Shown here in pieces: positions 1-10,388 of a DNA stretch of 64,000 bases. Within the stretch, counting starts at the first letter, position 1; every line of letters begins with the position of its first letter. Under the pieces are notes generated by a model. It saw only the letters and a list, made by a program, of their open reading frames with translations, had not been told where the DNA came from and did not search any database. The stretch comes from Chryseobacterium sp. CH21 (GTDB lineage: Bacteria > Bacteroidota > Bacteroidia > Flavobacteriales > Weeksellaceae): contig NZ_QICI01000034.1 in NCBI RefSeq assembly GCF_004119445.1, forward strand, positions 62,001-126,000, given 5' to 3'. The translations under genes and the position numbers were made by a program.

Positions 1-434
1 CTAAAGCTGCTGGTGCTGATTATGTAGGTCTTGACGAATATTTACAAAAAATCAAAGAAGGTTGGACAGACGTTGACGTTATCGTTACTATGCCAGCTGT
101 AATGGGTAAATTAGGTCCATTAGGTAGAGTATTAGGTCCAAGAGGTTTAATGCCAAACCCTAAATCAGGAACTGTAACTATGGAAATTGGTAAAGCAGTA
201 ACTGAAGTAAAAGCAGGTAAAATTGATTTCAAAGTAGATAAGTATGGTATTATCCATGCTGGTATTGGTAAAGTATCTTTCGATGCTGCTAAGATCAAAG
301 AAAATGCTCAGGAGCTTATCCAGACATTGATCAAAATGAAACCAACTGCTGCTAAAGGAACTTATGTGAAGAGCATCTATTTGTCTTCTACAATGAGCCC
401 AGGTATTGCAATTGATACTAAATCTGTTAACTAA
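1..434 (+). CDS. rplA: 50S ribosomal protein L1, 3' part
   Basis: The reading frame is open from base 3, so the gene starts before the window and about 143 C-terminal residues are visible. L1 binds 23S rRNA at the mobile L1 stalk that handles E-site tRNA release. The L1 signature around the [10 protein letters not shown] stretch is present (about nucleotides 135-175), as is the family-typical C-terminus with [17 protein letters not shown]. It lies 17 bases before rplJ on the same strand, in the usual rplA-rplJ-rplL order. L1 is often an autogenous repressor of its operon in bacteria, but the leader lies outside the window. Confidence 0.97.
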   Translation, partial: KAAGADYVGLDEYLQKIKEGWTDVDVIVTMPAVMGKLGPLGRVLGPRGLMPNPKSGTVTMEIGKAVTEVKAGKIDFKVDKYGIIHAGIGKVSFDAAKIKENAQELIQTLIKMKPTAAKGTYVKSIYLSSTMSPGIAIDTKSVN

Positions 435-451
435 TATTTAATCCTAAGACA

Positions 452-1045
452 ATGACAAAAGACCAAAAAGTTGTAGCAATACAAGAGATCAAAGACTTGC
501 TTCAGGATGCAAAAGTAGTATACGTAGCAGATCTAGATGGTTTGAACGCTGCTAAATCTTCAGATTTCAGAAGACAGGCTTTCAAGCAAAATATCAAAGT
601 GAAAGTGGTAAAAAATACACTTTTACAAAAAGCAATGGAGCAGATTGATGGAGTAGATTTCTCTGAAATGTTCGAAACATTTAAAGGAAACTCTGCTTTA
701 ATGATTGCTGAGACAGCTAACGCTCCTGCAAAATTAATCAAAGATTTTAGAAAGAAAGATGAGAAGCCGGCTTTGAAGTCTGCTTTTGTACAAGAAACTT
801 TCTATGTTGGTGACAACAACCTTGATACTTTAGTAAATATCAAGTCTAGAGAAGAAATGATCGGTGAAATCATCGGATTACTTCAGTCTCCAATCCAAAG
901 AGTTGTTTCTGCTCTTCAAAACAAATCTGAAACTGTAGAAGCTCAAGCTGAAGAAGCTGCTCCTGCGGTAGAAGAAACTCCTGCTGCTGAAGCTCCAGAA
1001 GCTCCTGCTGCAGAAAGCACTGACGAAACGCCAGCTGCTGAATAA
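452..1045 (+). CDS. rplJ: 50S ribosomal protein L10
   Basis: L10 (197 residues) anchors L7/L12 dimers to the ribosomal stalk. The N-terminal globular rRNA-binding domain is recognisable, with the K-N-T-L segment near residues 53-56. It is followed by the L7/L12-binding helix. The last 35 residues or so are an Ala/Glu/Pro-rich tail (EEAAPAVEETPAAEAPEAP), longer than in E. coli L10 and of a kind often seen in Bacteroidota. The ATG at 452 follows rplA by 17 bases, and rplL follows by 46 bases, so the three genes are probably cotranscribed. Confidence 0.97.
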   Translation: MTKDQKVVAIQEIKDLLQDAKVVYVADLDGLNAAKSSDFRRQAFKQNIKVKVVKNTLLQKAMEQIDGVDFSEMFETFKGNSALMIAETANAPAKLIKDFRKKDEKPALKSAFVQETFYVGDNNLDTLVNIKSREEMIGEIIGLLQSPIQRVVSALQNKSETVEAQAEEAAPAVEETPAAEAPEAPAAESTDETPAAE

Positions 1046-1091
1046 TTACACTCAAAAAATTAAATAAATAATCAACAAAAACATTACAACA

Positions 1092-1460
1092 ATGTCAGAT
1101 TTAAAAAATTTAGCTGAAACGCTAGTAAACCTAACTGTAAAAGACGTAAACGAATTAGCTGCTATCCTTAAGGATGAGTACGGAATTGAGCCAGCTGCTG
1201 CTGCTGTAGTTGTTGCTGCAGGTGGTGCAGGTGAAGCTGCTGAAGAAAAGACTGAATTCGACGTAATTCTTAAGTCTGCAGGTGCTTCTAAATTAGCTAT
1301 CGTTAAATTAGTAAAAGATTTAACTGGTGCTGGTCTTAAAGAAGCTAAAGATATCGTAGACGGTGCTCCTGCTCCAATCAAGCAAGGTGTATCTAAAGAC
1401 GAAGCTGAAGCTCTTAAGAAGCAATTAGAAGAAGCTGGTGCTGAAGTAGAATTGAAATAA
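1092..1460 (+). CDS. rplL: 50S ribosomal protein L7/L12
   Basis: This 122-residue protein is the multicopy stalk protein that recruits translational GTPases. It shows the N-terminal dimerisation helix pair (residues 1-33), an Ala/Gly-rich flexible hinge (about 34-52) and the conserved C-terminal domain with [14 protein letters not shown] and [21 protein letters not shown]. Length and domain order match the family. A strong terminator follows 24 bases after the stop, so this is the last gene of the ribosomal protein unit. rpoB is not directly downstream: it is separated by three unrelated genes over 5.1 kb. Confidence 0.98.
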   Translation: MSDLKNLAETLVNLTVKDVNELAAILKDEYGIEPAAAAVVVAAGGAGEAAEEKTEFDVILKSAGASKLAIVKLVKDLTGAGLKEAKDIVDGAPAPIKQGVSKDEAEALKKQLEEAGAEVELK

Positions 1461-1483
1461 TTTCAATTTTATTATAAATATAC

Positions 1484-1513
1484 AAGCCTGAGCATTTGCT
1501 CAGGCTTTTTTTT
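1484..1513 (+). terminator. Rho-independent terminator after rplL
   Basis: A perfect 10-bp stem (AAGCCTGAGC paired with GCTCAGGCTT) with a 4-base loop is followed by a run of eight T. Confidence 0.95.
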
Positions 1514-1677
1514 GTATGTAAGTCTTTGTAAATATGTGTTTTATTTTTCAATTGTATTTTAATATTATTGATATGTATATTTTTGTATTTAATTATTATT
1601 ATTTATTTGATGATAATTAACATAATATTGTATTTTCTGTATTTTATTGCTTTGTGTGAATTTTTATTAATAAAGTA

Positions 1678-1706
1678 TTGTTTTGATTGAAAAAATATTA
1701 TATTTG
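1678..1706 (+). promoter_or_regulatory. Bacteroidota-type promoter (TTG-N18-TATATTTG)
   Basis: TTG at 1678-1680, an 18-base spacer, then TATATTTG at 1699-1706 fits the flavobacterial -33/-7 consensus TTG-N17-23-TAnnTTTG. The expected start is near 1712, giving a leader of about 17 bases for the TTG-initiated gene at 1729. The surrounding 1514-1728 stretch is very AT-rich and holds nothing else I recognise. Confidence 0.65.
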
Positions 1707-1728
1707 TATCGAAAAAAACACAACATAA

Positions 1729-2232
1729 TTGGAAAGAAATTACTTTCTTTCCTACGGCCATAAGATTACACTTATATTACTTCTGGCGGCTGTAGGAAAA
1801 CTAAACGCTAAGTTTATATCTGTAACGATGACGAATCCTGAGTTATCATATTATACAGATACTGATAATCCTCTGCAACGATGCTTAGCTGATGTTTCAA
1901 TTCATTTGTTTACTAAAGCAGGCAATAATGATCTGGTTGCTGTAAATAAAGAACCTGCTGATAAAAATCAAGCCTTTTTATTCTATTATATTGGCTTTCA
2001 GTATAATACTCAATTTTTCAAGAAAAATAATATTCAGATATCATTTCCGGAAAATATAAAATTTGTTGCAATAAGAAATGAAAAGAACTATTTATTTCTG
2101 AACTGTAAAGAAAATACTTTCTTGGTATTTGATGAAGTTAAAAATTTCTATACCAATTCCATTAAACTGGTGGATGGTTTTAAGTTTATCATTAAAATTC
2201 CTGATAAACTTGTCCATTCGCTTATCTCGTAA
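1729..2232 (+). CDS. Hypothetical exported protein, TTG start
   Basis: No family recognised. The frame encodes 167 residues. An in-frame stop lies immediately before the TTG at 1729, so the start is either this TTG or an internal ATG at about 1828. TTG is preferred because residues 12-27 (HKITLILLLAAVGKLNA) look like a signal-peptide core ending in a small-residue cleavage region, which an internal start would lose. A consensus promoter sits about 20 bases upstream. The rest is hydrophilic with scattered aromatic residues and no recognisable domain. It precedes two surface-protein genes, so an envelope location is plausible. Existence as a gene is moderately supported. Confidence 0.55.
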   Translation: MERNYFLSYGHKITLILLLAAVGKLNAKFISVTMTNPELSYYTDTDNPLQRCLADVSIHLFTKAGNNDLVAVNKEPADKNQAFLFYYIGFQYNTQFFKKNNIQISFPENIKFVAIRNEKNYLFLNCKENTFLVFDEVKNFYTNSIKLVDGFKFIIKIPDKLVHSLIS

Positions 2233-2360
2233 TTATATTTCACAATTTTAACGCTTTCATACAGTACAATCTGTTATTTCATTTAATATTTAAATGAGAA
2301 TGCCTGAGGATTGCCCTTTCAAAAAACACATATACATAAAAACAGCAAACATCAACAGAA

Positions 2361-3497
2361 ATGAAAAACAAATTATTAACCATCGCTATTTTATCTTTTA
2401 GTTTGGCCATGAACGCTCAGGTAGGGATTAATACCTCCCAAGCTCAGGCCACATTTGATGTCGTAGGATCACCTTCTAATACAAGTAAACTTGACGGCGT
2501 GATTACTCCAAGAATTACAGGAGTACAATTGAAAGCCAAAAACTATACGGCTGCTCAAACCGGAGCATTAGTATATGTTACATCGGTTGAAGCCGCTCCT
2601 ACAGGACAAACTGTGGATGTCGTTTCTCCAGGCTATTATTATTTTGACGGTACCAAATGGGGAAGCTTAAGTGGAAGCTGGCGAACTGTAGGAAATGCTG
2701 GAACAACAGCAACAACAGCAACTCTTGGAACAGATATTGGGACGGGAAATTATCTGGGGACTAACGATAGTCAGAATTTAGTTTTGGCTACTCAGAAAAA
2801 CGTAAAAGGAGTGTTAGATATTAATGGTACACTACAGGGAGGAAACTCTAATTCTGCCGCAGGACCTTATGCTTCATTTACATGGGGGTCGAATAATATC
2901 CTTACCAACAGTACTTCTTCAAATGTTGCCATGGGGAAAGATAATACAGTCTCTGCACAAGGAAACTTTCCGGCTGTAGCTATTGGATTGAACAATACCG
3001 CCAATAATGGGGCTAAAGTAATAGGAAATAACAATAGTGCCACAGGAGCCAATAACCTGGTCTTTGGAAATCTTAATACTGTAACGGGTCTGGTTGGATT
3101 AACTGTTGGGAACAATCATACAAATAACGGAGGAATTGCCATTGGAAGTGGAAACACAACATCCTCAAACAATATTGCTGTTGGTTCCGCAAATACAGCT
3201 ACTGGTACAGAAGCTTTTGCAATAGGGTTTTCAGGTCAGGCAGCTGCAGGACAATTGGTTTATGCCAACAAAGAACATGTTTTCTTTAATAAAAATAACG
3301 GAACAGATACAATATTGGGAATTAATATGGCTCCTACCGCATCTACATCTACAGGGGCAGCGATTCAGATGAAGGGAATTGCTTCAGGTGCTAATGCTGC
3401 ATGTACAGCTGCTGAAGAAGGAGCAATCCGATATAACACAACTACCAGAGCGCATGAAGGCTGTAATGGAAGTAACTGGAAAGCTCTTTATAATTAA
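2361..3497 (+). CDS. Exported YadA-head-like repeat protein
   Basis: The 378-residue protein has a clear signal peptide (MKNKLLTIAILSFSLAMNAQ). From about residue 170 to 290 it contains short repeats of the left-handed beta-roll type found in trimeric autotransporter heads (VAIGLNN, IAIGSGN, IAVGSAN, AFAIGFS). It ends with a Cys-containing motif (ACTAAEEGAIRYNTTT...CNGSNWKALYN) that recurs in many flavobacterial exported proteins. No membrane-anchor barrel of a true YadA autotransporter is visible, so the export or anchoring route is unclear. The T9SS protein gene at 3530 starts 32 bases downstream, suggesting cotranscription. A role in surface adhesion is inference. Confidence 0.75.
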   Translation: MKNKLLTIAILSFSLAMNAQVGINTSQAQATFDVVGSPSNTSKLDGVITPRITGVQLKAKNYTAAQTGALVYVTSVEAAPTGQTVDVVSPGYYYFDGTKWGSLSGSWRTVGNAGTTATTATLGTDIGTGNYLGTNDSQNLVLATQKNVKGVLDINGTLQGGNSNSAAGPYASFTWGSNNILTNSTSSNVAMGKDNTVSAQGNFPAVAIGLNNTANNGAKVIGNNNSATGANNLVFGNLNTVTGLVGLTVGNNHTNNGGIAIGSGNTTSSNNIAVGSANTATGTEAFAIGFSGQAAAGQLVYANKEHVFFNKNNGTDTILGINMAPTASTSTGAAIQMKGIASGANAACTAAEEGAIRYNTTTRAHEGCNGSNWKALYN

Positions 3498-3529
3498 ACT
3501 AATAAACACAAACCTTAAAAAAATAAAAA

Positions 3530-6124
3530 ATGACCAAAAAATTATTCGAAAAGTTAGCTGCGATGCTCATGACATTGATAATGTCTGCAGTATTATTTGC
3601 GCAGCAGGGCTATGAACCGATCCGTGGGATGGGGGTAGAGGCAAAACCTGTCAACAATTCAGGAATTTGTCTTGCATGTTACAACGGAAGTATGAATCCT
3701 GTAGTGGATGCCAGCTTGGATAACAGTGTAAGTATGGGCAATTTCGCTTCTCTTTTAAGTGGAAACGGAATATCTGTAAAAAACAAAAATACAACCTACC
3801 CTGCGGGATATGTCACCGGATTCAATGTAGATCTTGGAACAAGTTTTATTACAGTAGATCTTTTGAGTTCTTTAAGAATCAGTACTTATAAAAATGGGGT
3901 ACTTCAGGAGACAACTACCAGCAGTACACTTTTGTCAGTGCCTGCATTCGGGGGAAGCAAAAACAGAATTTTCCTGAACTTCAAAACATCAAAAGAATTT
4001 GATGAAGTGAGATTGTATCAAACTAATGTTCTTTCTGTATTCAGTGCGATGAATGTATATTATGCATTCGCATTTGATCCTGCAAAAGTACCTACCGATA
4101 ATAATGGTATTTGTGATGACATCATCGCTGGAAGTGGTGTGGATGGAAACGTATCCGGAAGCAGCAGTTTCCTTGCTCCGCTTTCTTATGTTCAAAATAA
4201 AGAAAGAATTGGTGACGGAAATAAAAACTCATATGGATCAATAGTGCTGCCAATAGGATTATTAGGATCTTATTCAGTAGGAGTTCTTGACAAAAACCAG
4301 ACCTATCCTGCAGGAAACAGAACGGGATTTGTTATAGAGCCGGATGATCAGGGGAAACTGTTAAGTGCAGAATTCTTAAAAAATATTACCATAGAAACTT
4401 ATCTTTTCGGTCAGCTTCAGGATTCAAAACAACTGTCTGACGGAGGAGGTTTAATCAATATTAAAGTTTTAGGATATGGTTCAGGAAAGCAGAAAGTGAC
4501 TTTAACAACCACTAAACCTTTCAACGAAGTAAGGTTGAAAATTACCCAAACTGTAGGATTTAATTTAGGAGCATTGAAAGTATATTATGCTTTCGAAGAG
4601 CCTCTTACTTGTGAATGTGATGATAAAATCCAGACAAGCGGTTCTGCAGTACCAGGAAATTTGGTGACAGGTACTACATGGACTTCAGGTCCTGGTTTCC
4701 TAGGGCTTATTTTAGCTAAAATGACCAGTCCAGAAGCTATTGTGGATAATAACCCATCCAACTACGCAACGGCTACCGTTCCGGCAGCATCTATTCTGAG
4801 TCTTTTCTCAGCATTTGCAACAGTAGGTACTAATGCGGTACTTCCTGCCAACACAATGGCTGGATTCACCGTAGAAAAAGCAGGGAACCTTCTTGGAGTA
4901 AGTGTGCTGGAAAATATCACTGTAACATTATATAACGGGAATGTTCTTACAGATACTTTCACAAGTTCAGGAAGTCTTATCAGTGGAAACTTCTTTACTA
5001 CGAATTCAAATAAATTCTATGTTGGAGGAAAGGCTACAAAACCTTTTAACCGTATTAAAATCACTTTCAACAGCGGAACGGCAATTCGTTTTCCTCAAAA
5101 TTATTATATCTATAATGCTTTTGCGAGCAGAGATGATGACAATGACGGTGTTCCGAACTGTTTCGACCAATGTCAGGGCGGTGATGACAGCATAGATAAT
5201 AACGGAAACGGAATTCCCGACTGTGCAGAAGGATGTACAGCGGTAAATGACAAATCTCCTGCATTGGATACAGATGGCGATGGTATTGTGGACGCTTGTG
5301 ACCTTGATTCTGATAATGATGGTATTCCTGATGCTGTGGAAGATTTTGATAAAAACGGTAAGTTCCAGGATGATGATAACGAAGGTGATATCCTGATAAC
5401 GCCGGTATTGGGAGATTCTGTTCCTAATTATCTTGACCTTGATTCTGATAATGACGGTATCTTAGATTTATTTGAATCCGGAATTCCAAACTCAGTAATC
5501 AACCAGATTGATGCAGATCATAACGGTATTATTGATGCCAATGTTCCTGTAGGCAAAAATGGAATTGCAGATATTTTGGAAACTTCTCCAGACTCAGGGG
5601 TATTGAAATATCCAATCAAAAATACAGATGGTGATGATAAACCAGACTTCCTGGATATTACTTCCGATGGTTCGGATTATGACCTTTATAAAATAGGAAA
5701 AGGAAACCTTGATATGTTAGGAGGTGGATTTATTTCTACCATTAATGATAATGATAAAGATGGTATACAGGCTGTAGTAGATACGGATCTTGTGAAAAGA
5801 GGATCTCCGAATTCACCGCTTTCACCATATGCTTCATTATTGAAAAATGCATCCAATGCTGCAAAAATTGCTGCAACAGACATTACAGAAGAAGCGAATG
5901 ATGTAAAAGTATATCCAAACCCTGTAAAAGCTGGAGAAAATCTTAGAATTACATCAGCAGAAGAAGGAGTGTACACATTGTTCTCTGCACAGGGACAAGT
6001 AGTTAAAACAGATAAGTTCAATACTCATACAGGTATTGATACCTCTTCACTTCCAACAGGAGTGTATATTATTAAAATAGAAACCAAATCGAAGATAAAA
6101 TCTTATAAGGTTATTGTGAAATAA
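3530..6124 (+). CDS. Large T9SS surface protein with three tandem domains and a Ca-binding-type Asp repeat region
   Basis: The 864-residue protein has a signal peptide (about 1-25) and then three diverged copies of a 160-residue unit (roughly residues 44-205, 206-372 and 373-535). Each copy has a TYPAG-TGF-type segment (weaker in the third) and ends in a YYAFA/YNAFA motif. Residues about 540-760 are rich in DxDxDG motifs (DTDGDGIVDACDLDSDNDGIPD), as in thrombospondin type 3 calcium-binding repeats. The final 80 residues or so (VKVYPNPVKAGENL to SYKVIVK) are a type A T9SS sorting domain. It should therefore cross the outer membrane by type IX secretion. Function is unknown; adhesion or matrix structure is inferred. 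Confidence 0.85.
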   Translation: MTKKLFEKLAAMLMTLIMSAVLFAQQGYEPIRGMGVEAKPVNNSGICLACYNGSMNPVVDASLDNSVSMGNFASLLSGNGISVKNKNTTYPAGYVTGFNVDLGTSFITVDLLSSLRISTYKNGVLQETTTSSTLLSVPAFGGSKNRIFLNFKTSKEFDEVRLYQTNVLSVFSAMNVYYAFAFDPAKVPTDNNGICDDIIAGSGVDGNVSGSSSFLAPLSYVQNKERIGDGNKNSYGSIVLPIGLLGSYSVGVLDKNQTYPAGNRTGFVIEPDDQGKLLSAEFLKNITIETYLFGQLQDSKQLSDGGGLINIKVLGYGSGKQKVTLTTTKPFNEVRLKITQTVGFNLGALKVYYAFEEPLTCECDDKIQTSGSAVPGNLVTGTTWTSGPGFLGLILAKMTSPEAIVDNNPSNYATATVPAASILSLFSAFATVGTNAVLPANTMAGFTVEKAGNLLGVSVLENITVTLYNGNVLTDTFTSSGSLISGNFFTTNSNKFYVGGKATKPFNRIKITFNSGTAIRFPQNYYIYNAFASRDDDNDGVPNCFDQCQGGDDSIDNNGNGIPDCAEGCTAVNDKSPALDTDGDGIVDACDLDSDNDGIPDAVEDFDKNGKFQDDDNEGDILITPVLGDSVPNYLDLDSDNDGILDLFESGIPNSVINQIDADHNGIIDANVPVGKNGIADILETSPDSGVLKYPIKNTDGDDKPDFLDITSDGSDYDLYKIGKGNLDMLGGGFISTINDNDKDGIQAVVDTDLVKRGSPNSPLSPYASLLKNASNAAKIAATDITEEANDVKVYPNPVKAGENLRITSAEEGVYTLFSAQGQVVKTDKFNTHTGIDTSSLPTGVYIIKIETKSKIKSYKVIVK

Positions 6125-6146
6125 TCATAAGATTAGCTTGTGTTGT

Positions 6147-6186
6147 AGAGAGGCTGCTCATATTTGGGCAGTCTCTCTTGTTTTTA
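6147..6186 (+). terminator. Terminator after the T9SS protein gene
   Basis: A 14-bp stem (AGAGAGGCTGCTCA with TGGGCAGTCTCTCT, two G-T pairs), a TATT loop, then TGTTTTT. Confidence 0.9.
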
Positions 6187-6211
6187 AGAGTCTCAAAATG
6201 AGATGATTTAT

Positions 6212-6242
6212 TTGTTATTGTGGATAACTTTTTGTATCTTTG
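6212..6242 (+). promoter_or_regulatory. rpoB promoter (TTG-N20-TATCTTTG) overlapping a DnaA-box sequence
   Basis: TTG at 6212-6214, a 20-base spacer and TATCTTTG at 6235-6242 match the Bacteroidota consensus. The expected start is near 6249. The spacer contains TGTGGATAA (6219-6227), a perfect reverse DnaA box, which may be functional or chance. Confidence 0.7.
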
Positions 6243-6566
6243 CCCCTCTTTTGGCGCGAAAAATTGTTTGTAAATTTATAAAATACTGAAAATCAGCTCT
6301 TTCATTGTGTAAAACATGGAAGGGATTTCCTGTATATAGATATTGCGGTAATATAGCCTCAAAAGTAATAAAAATATTTTGCATTACGCTGTGAAAAGAT
6401 ATACCAGTGTTGCAGTTAGAAAGAATCAAGTACAAAGTTTAAAAGAGCCTAAGGTCCTTTGTGAGCGCCAAAAACACTTTTACCTTTTACTTTTATATTG
6501 TTTCTTGTTCTTTTCTGATATTTTTTAATGAATCAAAATATTTTTTAACCCTTTCTTAAAAGTTTT
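6243..6566 (+). other. Long rpoB leader region (about 320 bases, no gene)
   Basis: From the predicted start near 6249 to the rpoB ATG there are about 320 bases with no credible reading frame on either strand. I could not assign a known RNA family. Unstructured AT-rich stretches alternate with GC-richer segments (CCCCTCTTTTGGCGCG, GAGCCTAAGGTCC), so a structured regulatory leader is possible. Confidence 0.5.
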
Positions 6567-9500
6567 ATGAGTAAAACAAAATCAACAACTCAAGGAAATC
6601 CGAGAATTAATTTCTCATCAGCGAAAGGAAAAATCATCACTCCAGACTTTTTGGATATCCAAATTGAGTCTTTCAGAGAATTTTTCCAGCTTGATACACT
6701 TCCTGAAGCCAGAAAGACAGAAGCTCTTTACAAGACTTTCCAAGAGAATTTCCCAATTACGGATTCAAGAAACCAATTCGTATTAGAATTCTTAGACTAT
6801 CTGGTAGATTCTCCACGTTATTCAATTGATGAGTGTGTGGAAAGAGGACTTACTTATTCAGTTCCTCTAAAAGCTAGACTTAAACTGTATTGTACTGACC
6901 CGGAACACGAAGATTTCCAAACTGTGGTTCAGGACGTATACTTAGGTCCGGTTCCTTATATGACGCCAAGTGGTTCTTTCATCATCAACGGTGCTGAGAG
7001 AGTTATCGTTACGCAGCTTCACCGTTCACCCGGTGTATTCTTCGGACAGACTTACCACGCGAATGGGACCAAACTTTACTATTCAAGAATTATCCCTTTC
7101 AAAGGATCTTGGATGGAATTTACAACAGATATCAACAGCGTAATGTACGCTTATATCGACCGTAAGAAAAAATTACCATTAACAACTTTATTAAGAGCGA
7201 TCGGTTATGAATCTGATAAGGATATCCTTCAGATCTTCGACCTTGCTGAAGAAGTGAAAGTTTCTAAAGCTGCCCTTAAAAAAGTAGAAGGGAGAACATT
7301 GGCTGCGAGAGTATTGAACACTTGGTTCGAAGATTTCGTAGACGAAGATACAGGTGAAGTAGTTTCTATCGAAAGAAACGAAATCATCTTAGATAGAGAA
7401 ACTATTCTTGAAAAAGAACACTTAGATCTTATCTTGGATGCTGGTGTGAAATCAATCCTGATTCACAAAGAAAACAGCAATGAATTCTCTATCATCCAGA
7501 ATACATTACAAAAAGACCCTACTAACTCTGAAAAAGAAGCAGTAGAGTATATTTATCGTCAGTTAAGAAATGCAGATCCACCAGATGAGGAAACAGCAAG
7601 AGGAATTATTGAAAAATTATTCTTCTCTGAGCAGAGATACTCTTTAGGTGAAGTAGGACGTTACAGACTAAACAAAAAGTTAAGCCTAAACATCCCAACT
7701 ACAACTGAAGTTCTTACAAAAGAAGATATTATTGCCATTGTAAGACACTTAATTGAGTTAGTAAACTCAAAAACTGATGTAGATGATATTGACCACTTAT
7801 CAAACAGAAGAATTAAAACTGTTGGTGAGCAATTAGCAGGACAGTTCGGAGTAGGTCTTTCAAGAATTGCAAGAACAATCAAGGAAAGAATGAACGTTAG
7901 AGATAACGAAATCTTTACTCCACTTGACCTTGTAAATGCGAAGACATTAACTTCTGTAATCAACTCATTCTTTGGTACCAACCAGCTTTCTCAGTTCATG
8001 GACCAAACCAACCCTCTATCAGAGATCACTCACAAGAGAAGATTATCTGCACTAGGGCCTGGTGGTTTATCAAGAGAAAGAGCAGGTTTCGAGGTTCGTG
8101 ACGTTCACCATACTCACTACGGAAGAATTTGTCCGATTGAAACTCCGGAAGGACCAAACATCGGTTTGATTTCATCTCTAGGGATTTATGCAAAAATCAA
8201 CAGACTAGGTTTCATCGAAACTCCATATAGAAAAGTTGAAGATGGTAAGATTGAGCTTAACGCAGATCCTATCTACTTAAATGCTGAAGACGAAGAAGAC
8301 AAAGTAATTGCTCAGGCAAACGTTGAATTAAGTGATAACGGTGATTTCTTAACAGATAGAATTATTGCAAGATTGGATGGTGACTACCCGGTAGTTGAGC
8401 CTTCACAGGTAAATCTTATCGATGTTGCACCTAACCAGATTTCCGGTATTTCCGCTTCATTGATTCCTTTCTTGGAGCATGATGATGCGAACCGTGCATT
8501 GATGGGATCCAACATGATGCGTCAGGCCGTTCCTCTATTGAAGCCACAGGCTCCAATCGTTGGTACAGGGCTTGAGCAGCAAGTTGCAAGAGACTCAAGA
8601 ATCTTAATTAACGCTGAAGGTACAGGTACTGTAGAGTATGTAGATGCTGACAGAATCGTTATTAAATATGAAAGAAGTGAAGACGAAGATTTAGTACAAT
8701 TCGAGTCTGCTACTAAAACATACAAACTTACTAAGTTTAGAAAAACTAACCAGAGTACAACAATTACCCTAAGACCAAATGTAAGAGTAGGTGATGTAGT
8801 GGAGAAAGGACAAGTACTTTGCGACGGTTATGCTACTGAAAAAGGAGAATTGGCTCTTGGTAGAAACTTGGTAGTAGCGTTCATGCCTTGGAAAGGGTAC
8901 AATTTCGAGGATGCAATCGTAATCAACGAAAAAGTAGTACGTGAAGACTGGTTTACTTCAATCCACGTAGATGAATATTCTCTTGAAGTTCGTGATACCA
9001 AATTAGGTATGGAAGAGCTTACAGCAGATATTCCAAACGTATCTGAAGAAGCTACTAAAGATCTTGACGAGAACGGTATGATCAGAATTGGTGCTGAAGT
9101 GAAGCCTGGAGATATCATGATTGGTAAAATTACTCCAAAAGGTGAATCTGACCCGACTCCTGAAGAAAAACTTCTTAGAGCAATCTTCGGTGATAAAGCT
9201 GGTGATGTGAAGGATGCTTCATTGAAAGCTGACTCTTCATTAAGAGGAGTTGTGATCAACAAGAAATTGTTCTCCAGAAACATTAAAGACAAAAAGAAAA
9301 GAACTGAAGAAAAACTTAAACTTGAAGAAATTGAAAACACTTACAAGGCTAAGTTTGATGAGTTGAGAAATACTTTAATTGAAAAATTAAATACACTGGT
9401 AAGCGGTAAAACTTCTCAAGGGGTACAAAATGACCTTGATGAAGAAATTATCGGTAAAGGTGTGAAATTCACTCACAAATTATTGACTTCAGTTGAAGAT

Positions 9501-10388
9501 TATGTAAACGTTAGTGGTGCAGACTGGACAGTAGATGCTGACAAGAATGAATTGATCAAACAATTGATTCACAATTACAAAATCAAATACAACGATATCC
9601 AAGGGGTTAAAAACCGTGAGAAATTTGCAATTTCAATCGGAGATGAGCTTCCGGCAGGGATCATGAAGTTGGCTAAAGTTTACATCGCTAAGAAACGTAA
9701 ACTGAATGTAGGGGATAAAATGGCAGGACGTCACGGTAACAAAGGTATCGTTTCAAGAATCGTTCGTGAAGAAGATATGCCATTCCTTGAAGACGGAACA
9801 CCAGTAGATATCGTATTGAATCCACTAGGGGTACCTTCTCGTATGAACATCGGTCAGATCTACGAAACCGTTCTTGGATGGGCTGGTAGAAAACTAGGAT
9901 TGAAGTTCGCTACGCCAATCTTCGATGGAGCAAGTCTTGATCAGATTACTGAGTACACTGAGAAAGCAGGTCTTCCTAAATTCGGTCACACTCACCTTTA
10001 TGATGGGGGTACCGGAGAAAGATTTACACAGGCTGCGACTGTAGGTATCATTTACATGTTGAAACTAGGACACATGGTAGATGATAAGATGCACGCACGT
10101 TCTATTGGTCCTTACTCATTGATTACTCAGCAGCCGTTAGGAGGTAAAGCTCAGTTCGGAGGTCAGAGATTCGGAGAGATGGAGGTTTGGGCACTTGAAG
10201 CATTCGGTGCATCTAACATCCTTAGAGAAATCCTTACTGTGAAGTCGGATGACGTGATTGGTAGAGCAAAAACTTATGAAGCCATTGCAAAAGGTGAATC
10301 TATGCCTGAACCAGGTATTCCAGAATCATTCAATGTATTACTTCACGAGTTACAAGGTCTTGGATTAGACGTAAGATTGGAGGAGTAA
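6567..10388 (+). CDS. rpoB: DNA-directed RNA polymerase subunit beta
   Basis: This 1273-residue protein is the beta subunit of RNA polymerase, forming the catalytic cleft with beta prime. The fork and rifampicin-binding segment is intact and wild-type-like: [18 protein letters not shown], then [15 protein letters not shown] and [18 protein letters not shown]. The Asp, His and Ser positions usually altered in rifampicin resistance are unchanged. The C-terminal clamp region is conserved, with [16 protein letters not shown] and the [23 protein letters not shown] segment. Full length for Bacteroidota. It has its own promoter and long leader and is followed 122 bases later by rpoC. Confidence 0.99.
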   Translation: MSKTKSTTQGNPRINFSSAKGKIITPDFLDIQIESFREFFQLDTLPEARKTEALYKTFQENFPITDSRNQFVLEFLDYLVDSPRYSIDECVERGLTYSVPLKARLKLYCTDPEHEDFQTVVQDVYLGPVPYMTPSGSFIINGAERVIVTQLHRSPGVFFGQTYHANGTKLYYSRIIPFKGSWMEFTTDINSVMYAYIDRKKKLPLTTLLRAIGYESDKDILQIFDLAEEVKVSKAALKKVEGRTLAARVLNTWFEDFVDEDTGEVVSIERNEIILDRETILEKEHLDLILDAGVKSILIHKENSNEFSIIQNTLQKDPTNSEKEAVEYIYRQLRNADPPDEETARGIIEKLFFSEQRYSLGEVGRYRLNKKLSLNIPTTTEVLTKEDIIAIVRHLIELVNSKTDVDDIDHLSNRRIKTVGEQLAGQFGVGLSRIARTIKERMNVRDNEIFTPLDLVNAKTLTSVINSFFGTNQLSQFMDQTNPLSEITHKRRLSALGPGGLSRERAGFEVRDVHHTHYGRICPIETPEGPNIGLISSLGIYAKINRLGFIETPYRKVEDGKIELNADPIYLNAEDEEDKVIAQANVELSDNGDFLTDRIIARLDGDYPVVEPSQVNLIDVAPNQISGISASLIPFLEHDDANRALMGSNMMRQAVPLLKPQAPIVGTGLEQQVARDSRILINAEGTGTVEYVDADRIVIKYERSEDEDLVQFESATKTYKLTKFRKTNQSTTITLRPNVRVGDVVEKGQVLCDGYATEKGELALGRNLVVAFMPWKGYNFEDAIVINEKVVREDWFTSIHVDEYSLEVRDTKLGMEELTADIPNVSEEATKDLDENGMIRIGAEVKPGDIMIGKITPKGESDPTPEEKLLRAIFGDKAGDVKDASLKADSSLRGVVINKKLFSRNIKDKKKRTEEKLKLEEIENTYKAKFDELRNTLIEKLNTLVSGKTSQGVQNDLDEEIIGKGVKFTHKLLTSVEDYVNVSGADWTVDADKNELIKQLIHNYKIKYNDIQGVKNREKFAISIGDELPAGIMKLAKVYIAKKRKLNVGDKMAGRHGNKGIVSRIVREEDMPFLEDGTPVDIVLNPLGVPSRMNIGQIYETVLGWAGRKLGLKFATPIFDGASLDQITEYTEKAGLPKFGHTHLYDGGTGERFTQAATVGIIYMLKLGHMVDDKMHARSIGPYSLITQQPLGGKAQFGGQRFGEMEVWALEAFGASNILREILTVKSDDVIGRAKTYEAIAKGESMPEPGIPESFNVLLHELQGLGLDVRLEE

